Source of the DNA: Enterobacteriaceae bacterium UBA5654 | Lineage (GTDB): Bacteria; Pseudomonadota; Gammaproteobacteria; Enterobacterales; Enterobacteriaceae | Assembly: GCA_002421005.1 (NCBI GenBank) | Contig: DIJC01000014.1 | Span: forward strand, 511,813 to 575,812 | Direction: 5' to 3' | Length of the DNA stretch: 64,000 bases | Part shown: positions 26,532 through 34,698 of the stretch, piece by piece | Layout of the letters: every line of letters begins with the position of its first letter | How positions within the stretch are numbered: the first letter of the stretch is position 1 | Made by a program: the position numbers and the translations under genes | The notes under the pieces: generated by a model | Database searches by the model: none | Seen by the model: the letters and a program-made list of their open reading frames with translations, nothing else | What the model was told of the DNA's origin: nothing

Positions 26532-27434
26532 ATGAATTATTTATACAACAATTCATTTGCAAATGATTCACTCTATTTCTACTCATGCGGCTTTGATGCC
26601 ACGGCACCGGGGCATACTTATGGCCCGACGGTGCGCAGCGGTTATATGCTGCATTACGTTCTTTCCGGTAAGGGAATATTTACCAGCGGCGGGCAGGACT
26701 GGGCGCTGCATCAGGGCGACTTTTTCTTTATCGCGCCGGGGGAGATCATCAAATATGCTGCCGACGCCACGACGCCGTGGGCCTTTTTCTGGATGGGTTT
26801 TCGTGGTTCCCTGGTGACGAACTATTTACAGCGCTGCAAACTTTCACCGACCAATCCGGTATTTCATGAAAACCAGGCCGGGATCATCAAGAATTTATTC
26901 AGCGAAATAATAGAAGTCTCTGTATTGAATTCAAATACCGATATTTTACTGACCGCAAAAATGACCGAAATGCTGTACTTACTGTGTCATAATTTCCCTG
27001 CCGACGAACCTTATATTCCGCGAAGCCCTAAAAGAATTGCCATTCAGGCCATGCAGTATATTCGCAACCACTATGACAGAAATATCAAAATTGAAGATAT
27101 CGCGCGCTATTTAAATATCGACCGGACGTATCTCCACCGGCTTTTCAGCCAGCATTTTCAGCACAGCCCAAAAGAGTATTTAACTCGCGTCAGGCTGGAC
27201 AAAGCCCAGGCGCTGTTGCTGAGCACTCAGTATTCGGTTGCCACAATTGCTTTCTCTGTCGGCTATCAGGATGCCCTGCTGTTTTCTAAGGTGTTCCGTA
27301 ACGCAACCGGACTTTCACCTACGGATTATCGCCAGCAGAAGCAAAGAAATGCCGCCCATCAGTCACCTGGGCGGCATGAGGAGATTACAACGGCTGCGTC
27401 TGTGCCTCAACCACCGCCAGCGCCACCATATTAA
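26532..27434 (+). CDS. AraC-family regulator of the adjacent sugar cassette
   Basis: A 300-residue regulator with an N-terminal cupin-like effector domain (about 15-150; YTLHxV-like sequence GYMLHYVLSGKGIF) and a C-terminal AraC double helix-turn-helix (about 185-282; KIEDIARYLNIDRTYLHRLF and FSVGYQDALLFSKVFRNATG). It resembles MsmR/RafR-type activators of sugar operons. It is divergent from EIIBC-GH32 and most likely activates them in response to the sugar. The last 17 codons run antisense into the end of maeB and through its terminator hairpin, giving a Pro-rich tail of doubtful importance. Confidence 0.87.
   Translation: MNYLYNNSFANDSLYFYSCGFDATAPGHTYGPTVRSGYMLHYVLSGKGIFTSGGQDWALHQGDFFFIAPGEIIKYAADATTPWAFFWMGFRGSLVTNYLQRCKLSPTNPVFHENQAGIIKNLFSEIIEVSVLNSNTDILLTAKMTEMLYLLCHNFPADEPYIPRSPKRIAIQAMQYIRNHYDRNIKIEDIARYLNIDRTYLHRLFSQHFQHSPKEYLTRVRLDKAQALLLSTQYSVATIAFSVGYQDALLFSKVFRNATGLSPTDYRQQKQRNAAHQSPGRHEEITTAASVPQPPPAPPY
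27340..27377 (-). terminator. maeB terminator hairpin inside the AraC gene 3' end
   Basis: ATGCCGCCC (27349-27357) pairs with GGGCGGCAT (27369-27377), followed on the minus strand by TTTCTTTGC. It sits 7 bases beyond the maeB stop and within the coding sequence of the convergent regulator. Confidence 0.65.
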
Positions 27435-29664
27435 CGATGCGGCGCACCGAGGCGATGGGGGTTAAGACGTGAACGGGTTTCGCTACGCCCATCAGTACCG
27501 GGCCGACGGTGACGCCTTCAGAACTGGAAACGCGTAGCAGGTTGTAGCTGATGCGCGCCGCTTCCATATTCGGCATGACCAGAATATTGGCTGAGCCTTT
27601 CAGCGGGCTGTCCGGCATCAGTTCGTTGCGGATGCTTTCCACCAGCGCGGCATCGCCGTGCATTTCACCATCAATCATCAACTCTGGATCGCGCTCGCGA
27701 ACCAGCGCCAGGGTGTCACGCATTTTGGTGGCTGCCGCACAGTTTGAAGATCCAAAGCTGGAGTGCGATAGCAGCGCTACGCGCGGTTCAATACCAAAGC
27801 GGCGCACGGTTTCCGCTGCCATCAGGGTAATTTCCGCCAGTTGATCCGGGGTCGGATCCTCATTGACGTAGGTATCGGCAATAAAGGTGTTACCGCTCGG
27901 TAGCAGCAGCGCATTCATCGCCCCCGCCGCGTGGACGCCTTCACGATAGCCGAAGATCTGCTGGATCACGCTGAAGTGCTCGTGGTAGTTGCCAATAGTG
28001 CCGCAAATCATCGCGTCCGCTTCACCACGCTGTACCATGATCGCACCGATTACCGTCGTGTTACTGATCACCGCCCGCTGCGCCTGTTCCTGGGTGATAC
28101 CCCGGCGCTTCATGATGTTGTAATACTCCATCCAGTACTCTTTGAAGCGCGGGTCGGACTCGTTGTTGACGATTTCGAAGTCAACGCCGGGTTTGATTTG
28201 CAGCCCCAGCTTCTGAATGCGCATTTCAATGACGTTCGGACGCCCGACGAGGATCGGCTTTGCCAGCCCCAGCGAAATCAGCTCCTGGGTGGCGTGCAGG
28301 ACGCGATTGTCTTCCCCTTCTGCCAGCACCACCCGTTTTTGCTCACTGCGCGCCTGGGAGAAGATCGGCTTCATAAACAGATTGGTTTTGTAGACGAATT
28401 CGCTGAGCTTATCGACATAGGCATCAAAGTCGGTGATCGGACGCATCGCCACGCCGGAGTCCATCGCCGCTTTTGCCACCGCCGGGGCGATTTTAACAAT
28501 CAGACGTGGATCGAAGGGTTTCGGGATCAGATATTCCGGGCCAAAACTCAAATCCTGATCGCCATAAGCCGACGCCACTACTTCACTTTGTTCGGCGTGA
28601 GCCAGTTCCGCAATAGCGTTGACCGCAGCCAGCTTCATTTCTTCATTAATAGCGGTGGCACCGACATCCAGTGCGCCACGGAAGATGAACGGGAAGCACA
28701 GCACGTTGTTCACCTGGTTCGGATAATCCGAACGGCCGGTGCAGATGATGGCATCCGGGCGGACTTCTTTCGCCAGCGGCGGCAGGATCTCCGGTTCCGG
28801 GTTCGCCAGCGCCAGGATCAGCGGCGCGCGGGCCATTTTTTTAACCATTTCCGGGGTCAATACTTTCGGGCCGGAGCAGCCGAGGAAAATATCTGCGCCT
28901 TCGATCACGTCGTCGAGGCTGCGCTTGCCGCTGTCTTCCACCGCGTAGGCAGCTTTAGTTTCCGCCATATTGGCTTCGCGGCCTTTGTAGATCACGCCTT
29001 TCGAGTCGCAAACCACGATATTGTGTTTTTGCATCCCGAGCGCCACCAGCAGGTTCATACAGGCGATGGCCGCCGCGCCCGCGCCGGAAACCACCATCCG
29101 CACGTCAGAAATCGTTTTCTCGACCACGCGCAGACCGTTCAGAATGGCAGCGGTGCTGATAATCGCGGTGCCGTGCTGATCGTCATGAAAAACCGGAATA
29201 TTCATTCGCTCGCGCAGCTTCTTCTCTATATAGAAGCATTCGGGCGCTTTAATATCTTCGAGGTTGATGCCGCCGAACGTCGGCTCCAGCGCCGCCACGA
29301 CATCAATCAGCTTATCCGGGTCCAGCTCGTCCACTTCGATATCAAAAACGTCAATCCCGGCAAACTTTTTAAACAGAACGCCCTTGCCTTCCATCACCGG
29401 CTTGCCCGCCAGTGCGCCAATATTGCCCAGTCCCAGCACCGCCGTGCCGTTAGAGACGACCGCGACCAGATTGCCGCGCGCGGTGTATTTATAGGCCGCC
29501 AGCGGATCCTTTTCGATTTCCAGACAGGGAGCGGCAACGCCCGGCGAGTAAGCCAGCGCCAGATCGCGCTGGGTAGCCAGCGGTTTAGTAGGGGAAACCT
29601 GAATTTTCCCCGGAACGGGGTACTGGTGGAAATCGAGAGCGCTTTGTTTCAACTGATCATCCAT
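27385..29664 (-). CDS. maeB: NADP-dependent malic enzyme MaeB
   Basis: A 759-residue fusion, the same length as in E. coli. The N-terminal malic enzyme part (about 1-430) contains AYSPGVAAPC, FHDDQHGTA and the NADP-binding VVSGAGAAAIAC motif. The C-terminal part (about 430-759) is a phosphotransacetylase-like domain thought to be regulatory. It converts malate to pyruvate and CO2, producing NADPH. It overlaps the convergent AraC gene by 50 bases. A 278-base gap separates it from talA. Confidence 0.97.
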   Translation of the reverse strand: MDDQLKQSALDFHQYPVPGKIQVSPTKPLATQRDLALAYSPGVAAPCLEIEKDPLAAYKYTARGNLVAVVSNGTAVLGLGNIGALAGKPVMEGKGVLFKKFAGIDVFDIEVDELDPDKLIDVVAALEPTFGGINLEDIKAPECFYIEKKLRERMNIPVFHDDQHGTAIISTAAILNGLRVVEKTISDVRMVVSGAGAAAIACMNLLVALGMQKHNIVVCDSKGVIYKGREANMAETKAAYAVEDSGKRSLDDVIEGADIFLGCSGPKVLTPEMVKKMARAPLILALANPEPEILPPLAKEVRPDAIICTGRSDYPNQVNNVLCFPFIFRGALDVGATAINEEMKLAAVNAIAELAHAEQSEVVASAYGDQDLSFGPEYLIPKPFDPRLIVKIAPAVAKAAMDSGVAMRPITDFDAYVDKLSEFVYKTNLFMKPIFSQARSEQKRVVLAEGEDNRVLHATQELISLGLAKPILVGRPNVIEMRIQKLGLQIKPGVDFEIVNNESDPRFKEYWMEYYNIMKRRGITQEQAQRAVISNTTVIGAIMVQRGEADAMICGTIGNYHEHFSVIQQIFGYREGVHAAGAMNALLLPSGNTFIADTYVNEDPTPDQLAEITLMAAETVRRFGIEPRVALLSHSSFGSSNCAAATKMRDTLALVRERDPELMIDGEMHGDAALVESIRNELMPDSPLKGSANILVMPNMEAARISYNLLRVSSSEGVTVGPVLMGVAKPVHVLTPIASVRRIVNMVALAVVEAQTQPL

Positions 29665-29942
29665 CTTCTTGTTCCTTTTATGTATCGGACTAAAAGGTGA
29701 TCCTGATGCTCACCTGTAGGACAGCGCCTAGTATCGCCCCAGATGACATCCTAAACTTTGAAGGCCGCCATACTCTCGCTATCTCAAAATACAAATTTTT
29801 AACAAATACAAAACGAAGTCGTTGCGTCTCTCGCCAGCAATACCCTCCCCGTCTGCTATGCTTTTTTGTTATGCACATTGTGTTTTACCAGAAGTGCGAG
29901 CCTAAGCACTCGTATAACTTATTGCTTTTTAAGGAGTATCCA
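29665..29942. promoter_or_regulatory. maeB-talA divergent intergenic region
   Basis: A 278-base gene-free gap holding both divergent promoters. The talA SD is TTAAGGAGTATCC. The frame of talA is open through most of it, but the extra N-terminus has no family support. The E. coli talA-tktB unit is under RpoS and CreBC; I could not pick out CreB repeats with confidence. Confidence 0.4.
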
Positions 29943-30893
29943 ATGAACCAGCTAGACGGCATAAAACAGTTCACTACCGTCGTGGCTGACAGCGGTGATA
30001 TTGAATCGATTCGCCACTACCAGCCTGAAGACGCCACCACCAACCCTTCCCTGCTGCTGAAAGCGGCGGCGCTGGACCACTTCGCGCATCTGATTAAAGA
30101 CGCGCTTGATTACGGTAAGCAGCGCGGCAAAACCCAGGAGCAGCAGGTGGCTGAAGCCAGCGACAAACTGGCGGTCAATTTCGGTGTGGAAATTCTGAAA
30201 AGTATTCCGGGCCGCGTCTCCACCGAAGTGGACGCCCGCATCTCTTATGACAAAGAAAAGAGCATCGCTAAAGCGCGCCATCTGGTGAAGCTGTATGAAG
30301 ATCAGGGCATTGATAAATCGCGCATTCTGATCAAGCTCGCCTCGACCTGGGAAGGCATCCGCGCGGCGGAAGAGCTGGAAAAAGAAGGCATTAACTGCAA
30401 CCTGACGCTGTTGTTCTCCTTTGCCCAGGCGCGTGCCTGTGCCGAAGCGGGTGTCTTTTTGATTTCACCTTTCGTCGGGCGCATTTACGACTGGTATCAG
30501 GCCCGCAAGCCGATGGACCCGTACCGCGTGGATGAAGATCCGGGCGTGAAATCGGTGCGTAATATTTACGACTATTACAAGCAGCATCGCTATACCACCA
30601 TCGTCATGGGTGCCAGCTTCCGGCGCACCGAGCAAATCCTGGCGCTGGCGGGCTGCGACCGTCTGACCATCTCCCCGGATCTGCTGCAGAAATTGCAGGA
30701 CAGCGAAGAGCCGGTTGAGCGCAGGCTGGTCCCCTCCTCCCTGACGTTCCATCGCCCGACCCCAATGACCGAAGCCGAGTTCCGTTGGGAGCATAACCAG
30801 GATCCGATGGCGGTTGAGAAACTGTCTGACGGTATCCGTCAGTTCGCCGTCGATCAGCGCAAACTCGAAGATTTGCTGGCCGCTAAACTGTAA
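29943..30893 (+). CDS. talA: Transaldolase A
   Basis: A TIM-barrel class I transaldolase of the pentose phosphate pathway. It transfers a dihydroxyacetone unit from sedoheptulose-7-phosphate to glyceraldehyde-3-phosphate. Start ATG 29943 with a strong AAGGAG gives 316 residues, equal to E. coli TalA. The Schiff-base lysine is in RILIKLASTWEG (about 131). The N-terminal signature GIKQFTTVVADSGD and the DATTNPSL motif are present. 21 bases to tktB, so co-transcribed. Confidence 0.97.
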   Translation: MNQLDGIKQFTTVVADSGDIESIRHYQPEDATTNPSLLLKAAALDHFAHLIKDALDYGKQRGKTQEQQVAEASDKLAVNFGVEILKSIPGRVSTEVDARISYDKEKSIAKARHLVKLYEDQGIDKSRILIKLASTWEGIRAAEELEKEGINCNLTLLFSFAQARACAEAGVFLISPFVGRIYDWYQARKPMDPYRVDEDPGVKSVRNIYDYYKQHRYTTIVMGASFRRTEQILALAGCDRLTISPDLLQKLQDSEEPVERRLVPSSLTFHRPTPMTEAEFRWEHNQDPMAVEKLSDGIRQFAVDQRKLEDLLAAKL

Positions 30894-30914
30894 CTTATTG
30901 TCACGGAGTACATT

Positions 30915-32909
30915 ATGTCCCGAAGAGAGCTTGCTAACGCCATTCGCGCCCTGAGTATGGACGCGGTACAAAAGGCGAATTCCGGTCACCCGGGTGCCCC
31001 GATGGGAATGGCGGATATCGCTGAAGTTCTGTGGAACGATTTTCTCAAACACAATCCCACCGATCCGACCTGGTACGATCGCGACCGCTTTATCCTGTCC
31101 AACGGTCACGCCTCAATGCTGCTGTACAGCCTGCTGCATCTGTCCGGCTACGATCTGCCGATTGAAGAGATCAAGAACTTCCGCCAGCTTCACTCGAAAA
31201 CGCCGGGCCACCCGGAAATTGGCTATACGCCAGGTATTGAAACGACTACCGGCCCGCTGGGTCAGGGTCTGGCAAATGCGGTCGGGCTGGCGATTGCCGA
31301 ACGCACGCTGGCAGCGCAGTTTAACCAGCCGGATCATGAACTGGTCGATCACTACACTTACGTGTTTATGGGCGATGGCTGCCTGATGGAAGGGATTTCC
31401 CACGAAGTCTCTTCGCTGGCGGGGACGCTGGGACTGGGCAAGCTGATTGGCTTCTACGATCACAACGGCATTTCCATTGATGGCGAAACCGAAGGCTGGT
31501 TCACCGACGATACCGCAAAACGCTTCGAAGCCTATCACTGGCACGTGGTGCATGAGATTGACGGCCACGATCCTGAAGCGGTGAAGAAAGCGATTCTGGA
31601 AGCGCAAAGCGTGAAAGATAAGCCGTCGCTGATTATCTGCCGGACGGTGATCGGCTTTGGCTCACCGAATAAAGCAGGTAAAGAAGAGTCGCACGGTTCG
31701 GCGCTCGGTGAAGAAGAAGTGGCGCTGGCTCGTAAGCAGCTTGGCTGGAATCATCCTGCCTTTGAGATCCCGAAAGAGATCTACCGGGCGTGGGACGCAC
31801 GCGAGCGCGGCGAGAAATCCCAGCAGTCATGGAACGAGAAGCTGGCGGCCTATGAGCAAGCGCACCCGGAACTGGCGGCAGAATTTAAGCGTCGGATGAG
31901 CGGCGGAATGCCGGAAAACTGGCAGCAGACGGTACAGGACTACATCAACAAATTGCAGGCCGAACCTGCGAAAATCGCCAGCCGTAAAGCGTCGCAGAAC
32001 TCGCTGAACGCCTACGGTCCGGTACTGCCGGAACTGCTCGGCGGCTCGGCGGATCTGGCTCCCAGCAACCTGACTATCTGGAAAGAGTCGGTTTCCCTGA
32101 AAGAAGATCCGGCGGGCAATTACATTCACTACGGCGTGCGCGAATTTGGCATGACCGCCATCGCCAACGGTATCGCACACCACGGCGGATTTATTCCCTA
32201 CACCGCGACCTTCCTGATGTTTGTCGAGTACGCGCGTAACGCCGCACGTATGGCGGCGCTGATGAAAGCGCGGCAAATTATGGTCTACACCCATGACTCC
32301 ATCGGGCTGGGGGAAGACGGGCCGACGCACCAGGCGGTTGAACAACTCGCCAGCCTGCGTCTGACGCCTAACTTCAGCACCTGGCGTCCGTGCGATCAGG
32401 TTGAAACCGCCGTGGCGTGGAAAGCGGCCATCGAGCGCCATCACGGGCCGACCGCGCTGATCCTCTCCCGTCAGAACCTGGCGCAAATGGAGCGCACGCC
32501 GGAGCAGGTGGCGAATATTGCACGCGGCGGTTACGTGCTGAAAGATGCGGGCGGTAAACCGGATCTGATCCTGATTGCGACCGGCTCCGAGCTGGAAATT
32601 ACCGTGCAGGCGGCGGAAAAACTGCGTGCAGACGGTATTGCGGTGCGCGTGGTGTCGCTGCCATCAACAGACGTGTTTGACGGTCAGGATGAAGAGTATC
32701 GTGAATCGGTGCTGCCTTCTGACGTTAGCGCACGCGTGGCGGTGGAAGCCGGGATCGCCGACTACTGGTATAAGTATGTGGGTCTGAAAGGCGCGATTGT
32801 GGGCATGACCGGCTACGGCGAATCCGCTCCGGCGGAAAAACTGTTCCCGTACTTTGGCTTTACCGTCGAGAACATTGTCGCCAAAGCGAAGAAAGTGGTT
32901 AACGGGTGA
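30915..32909 (+). CDS. tktB: Transketolase 2
   Basis: A ThDP-dependent transketolase of 664 residues, about three shorter at the C-terminus than E. coli TktB. The N-terminal ThDP domain has the FMGDGCLMEG motif (about 153-162). The pyrimidine-binding domain with REFGMTAIANG (catalytic Glu about 411) follows, then a C-terminal domain. Pairing with talA and the sequence (for example ETEGWFTDDT) favour tktB over tktA. The last 11 bases overlap convergent ypfG. Confidence 0.95.
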   Translation: MSRRELANAIRALSMDAVQKANSGHPGAPMGMADIAEVLWNDFLKHNPTDPTWYDRDRFILSNGHASMLLYSLLHLSGYDLPIEEIKNFRQLHSKTPGHPEIGYTPGIETTTGPLGQGLANAVGLAIAERTLAAQFNQPDHELVDHYTYVFMGDGCLMEGISHEVSSLAGTLGLGKLIGFYDHNGISIDGETEGWFTDDTAKRFEAYHWHVVHEIDGHDPEAVKKAILEAQSVKDKPSLIICRTVIGFGSPNKAGKEESHGSALGEEEVALARKQLGWNHPAFEIPKEIYRAWDARERGEKSQQSWNEKLAAYEQAHPELAAEFKRRMSGGMPENWQQTVQDYINKLQAEPAKIASRKASQNSLNAYGPVLPELLGGSADLAPSNLTIWKESVSLKEDPAGNYIHYGVREFGMTAIANGIAHHGGFIPYTATFLMFVEYARNAARMAALMKARQIMVYTHDSIGLGEDGPTHQAVEQLASLRLTPNFSTWRPCDQVETAVAWKAAIERHHGPTALILSRQNLAQMERTPEQVANIARGGYVLKDAGGKPDLILIATGSELEITVQAAEKLRADGIAVRVVSLPSTDVFDGQDEEYRESVLPSDVSARVAVEAGIADYWYKYVGLKGAIVGMTGYGESAPAEKLFPYFGFTVENIVAKAKKVVNG

Positions 32910-33951
32910 TCCAAAGCGTGGGCCAGGCATCTGGCCCCTGCCAGTTATCACAGCTCGGCTCTTCGGCATATCGCACCAGGCTAAAGCGCTGGCCGTCAAA
33001 ACGCCAGCGCGTCTGAATCCCGCAGTCGGCTAAGCCACGTCCTTTCGCCAGCGTCGTCAGTTCGTGGTTTTTCTCATCAAATCCGGCATTCATCAACTCC
33101 ATATTGCTGTCGCCGCTGCCCGGCGTAAACGGCAGGCGCAGACGCACCTGATGCGATGAGAAGGGCTTGCGACGCGACACCAGCCACGCCAGATCGACCG
33201 TATTATAGGCGCCCGCCTCGCAGCTGATGGCCATTAGCGCTTTCGTATCGGTCAGTGCCCAGATCCGCACCTCGCGCCGTCCAGGGTCCAGCGAACACTG
33301 AATGTTGCTCACTTTCCAGTTGCCGTAATCCAGCAGATCTTCGCGCTCTGTCTGACTTAATGGCGTCGGCGTCGGATTCACCGCCACGACCTCTTTCAGC
33401 GGCGGCGCTGGCGGCACACGCAGTGGGGGATTATTTCCTTTACTGATCCACGCGGTCTGGCTGCCGACGCGCTGCTGGCGATCGTCAATAAACAGCAGCG
33501 CGGCTTTGAGACCTTTCAGCGAAATGATTTGCGGCCCCGCCGTCAGGGTGATGGCATCGGCGTCCTGAATGTGGGCGAGGAAAGCGCTTACCGTCGCTCC
33601 GTCGCTGGTCATTACGCGCAGCGGTTCGCTGCGCCAGCGGGGAGAAGTGAGTTTCAGCGGTTGACCGTCGAGAAGAAAGCGGGAAGCGACCGGGGACGGC
33701 TTCGTCGAATGCGGCTCCAGCCCGCCCAGTTCAATTCGCAGGCTGGCGTCGGTGTGCGCCCCGGCGCTGCGGCTTAAGGTCATGACCAGCCCGAAATGCT
33801 GACCGGTATTACGCGCCACGCAAAAGTTTTGGTTATTACAGGTGACCTGCCAGTCGGTAAACGCCTGTTGCGCAGGCGCAGCCCACGTCGCGCAGACCGG
33901 TAGCGCTCCGATAACCCAAAACAGTAAAACGCGAAAATACATGAACGGCAC
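32899..33951 (-). CDS. ypfG: DUF1176 periplasmic protein YpfG
   Basis: A 350-residue protein with an N-terminal signal sequence (hydrophobic LLFWVIGALPVCATWAAP, cleavage near 25) and a DUF1176 body, matching E. coli YpfG (about 347). No enzyme motif is visible; function unknown. The 3' end overlaps tktB by 11 bases. Confidence 0.88.
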   Translation of the reverse strand: MPFMYFRVLLFWVIGALPVCATWAAPAQQAFTDWQVTCNNQNFCVARNTGQHFGLVMTLSRSAGAHTDASLRIELGGLEPHSTKPSPVASRFLLDGQPLKLTSPRWRSEPLRVMTSDGATVSAFLAHIQDADAITLTAGPQIISLKGLKAALLFIDDRQQRVGSQTAWISKGNNPPLRVPPAPPLKEVVAVNPTPTPLSQTEREDLLDYGNWKVSNIQCSLDPGRREVRIWALTDTKALMAISCEAGAYNTVDLAWLVSRRKPFSSHQVRLRLPFTPGSGDSNMELMNAGFDEKNHELTTLAKGRGLADCGIQTRWRFDGQRFSLVRYAEEPSCDNWQGPDAWPTLWITR

Positions 33952-34061
33952 AGCCCCGGCAGAATAGAGTCATTTCACACAGGGCGTAACTCTACTGGCT
34001 AAAATGTGCCGCTCAATCAGAATTATCGGATTGCGCTCATAAAAAGTTGCCGGGCTGGAAA

Positions 34062-34640
34062 TTACGCCTGCATCAGGCCGGAGGTCTGCAAATATTGCAG
34101 CAGGATCACGGCCTTACCGTCACGAATTTCACCGCTGGCGATCATCTCCAGCGCGCTGGTGAAGGGAATTTCCAGCACTTCGATATCTTCATCTTCCACC
34201 CCGCCGCCTGCGTTGGCACGCAGAGAATCGTCATATTCGGCAATAAAGAAGTGAACGATTTCGGTGACGCCGCCGGGAGACATATACAGCTCAAATACCT
34301 TACGCACCTCGCCCACCCGGTAGCCGGTCTCTTCGATGGCCTCTTTACGGATGCAGATTTCCGGCTCGTCGTCGTCCAGCAGACCGGCGCAGGTTTCAAT
34401 CAGGCGGCCATCCGCATTGCCGTTGACCCAGGTGGCGACGCGAAACTGGCGGATCAGTACCACGGTATTTTTGCTGCGGTTGTAAAGCAGGATGGTCGCC
34501 CCGTTACCCCGGTCGTACACTTCACGCTTATGGCGGATAACCTCGCCATTTTTTCGCGTCAGATCGTAGGTAATATTGCGCAGAACAAAGTAGTTTTCGG
34601 AGAGGATTTTATCTTTTATAACAGCGATCTTAAACGACAT
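34062..34640 (-). CDS. nudK: GDP-mannose pyrophosphatase NudK
   Basis: A 192-residue Nudix hydrolase that splits GDP-mannose to GMP and mannose-1-phosphate. The Nudix box is read from about G88 (GLLDDDEPEICIRKEAIEE then TGY), with the E-A-x-E-E metal site. Length matches the E. coli enzyme. It precedes nothing on the same strand apart from being downstream of aegA by 58 bases, so partial readthrough from aegA is possible. Confidence 0.95.
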   Translation of the reverse strand: MSFKIAVIKDKILSENYFVLRNITYDLTRKNGEVIRHKREVYDRGNGATILLYNRSKNTVVLIRQFRVATWVNGNADGRLIETCAGLLDDDEPEICIRKEAIEETGYRVGEVRKVFELYMSPGGVTEIVHFFIAEYDDSLRANAGGGVEDEDIEVLEIPFTSALEMIASGEIRDGKAVILLQYLQTSGLMQA

Positions 34641-34698
34641 ACGGGCTCCGCGAAGTGAGAATGAGCAACTATCTTACGCCGCAGAGCCGGGTTTGTCG

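Noticed and set aside
27931..29700. 589-codon plus-strand open frame
   Set aside because: Entirely antisense to maeB; its Arg/His/Gln-rich composition is that of a codon-bias shadow, and it has no SD or recognisable domain.
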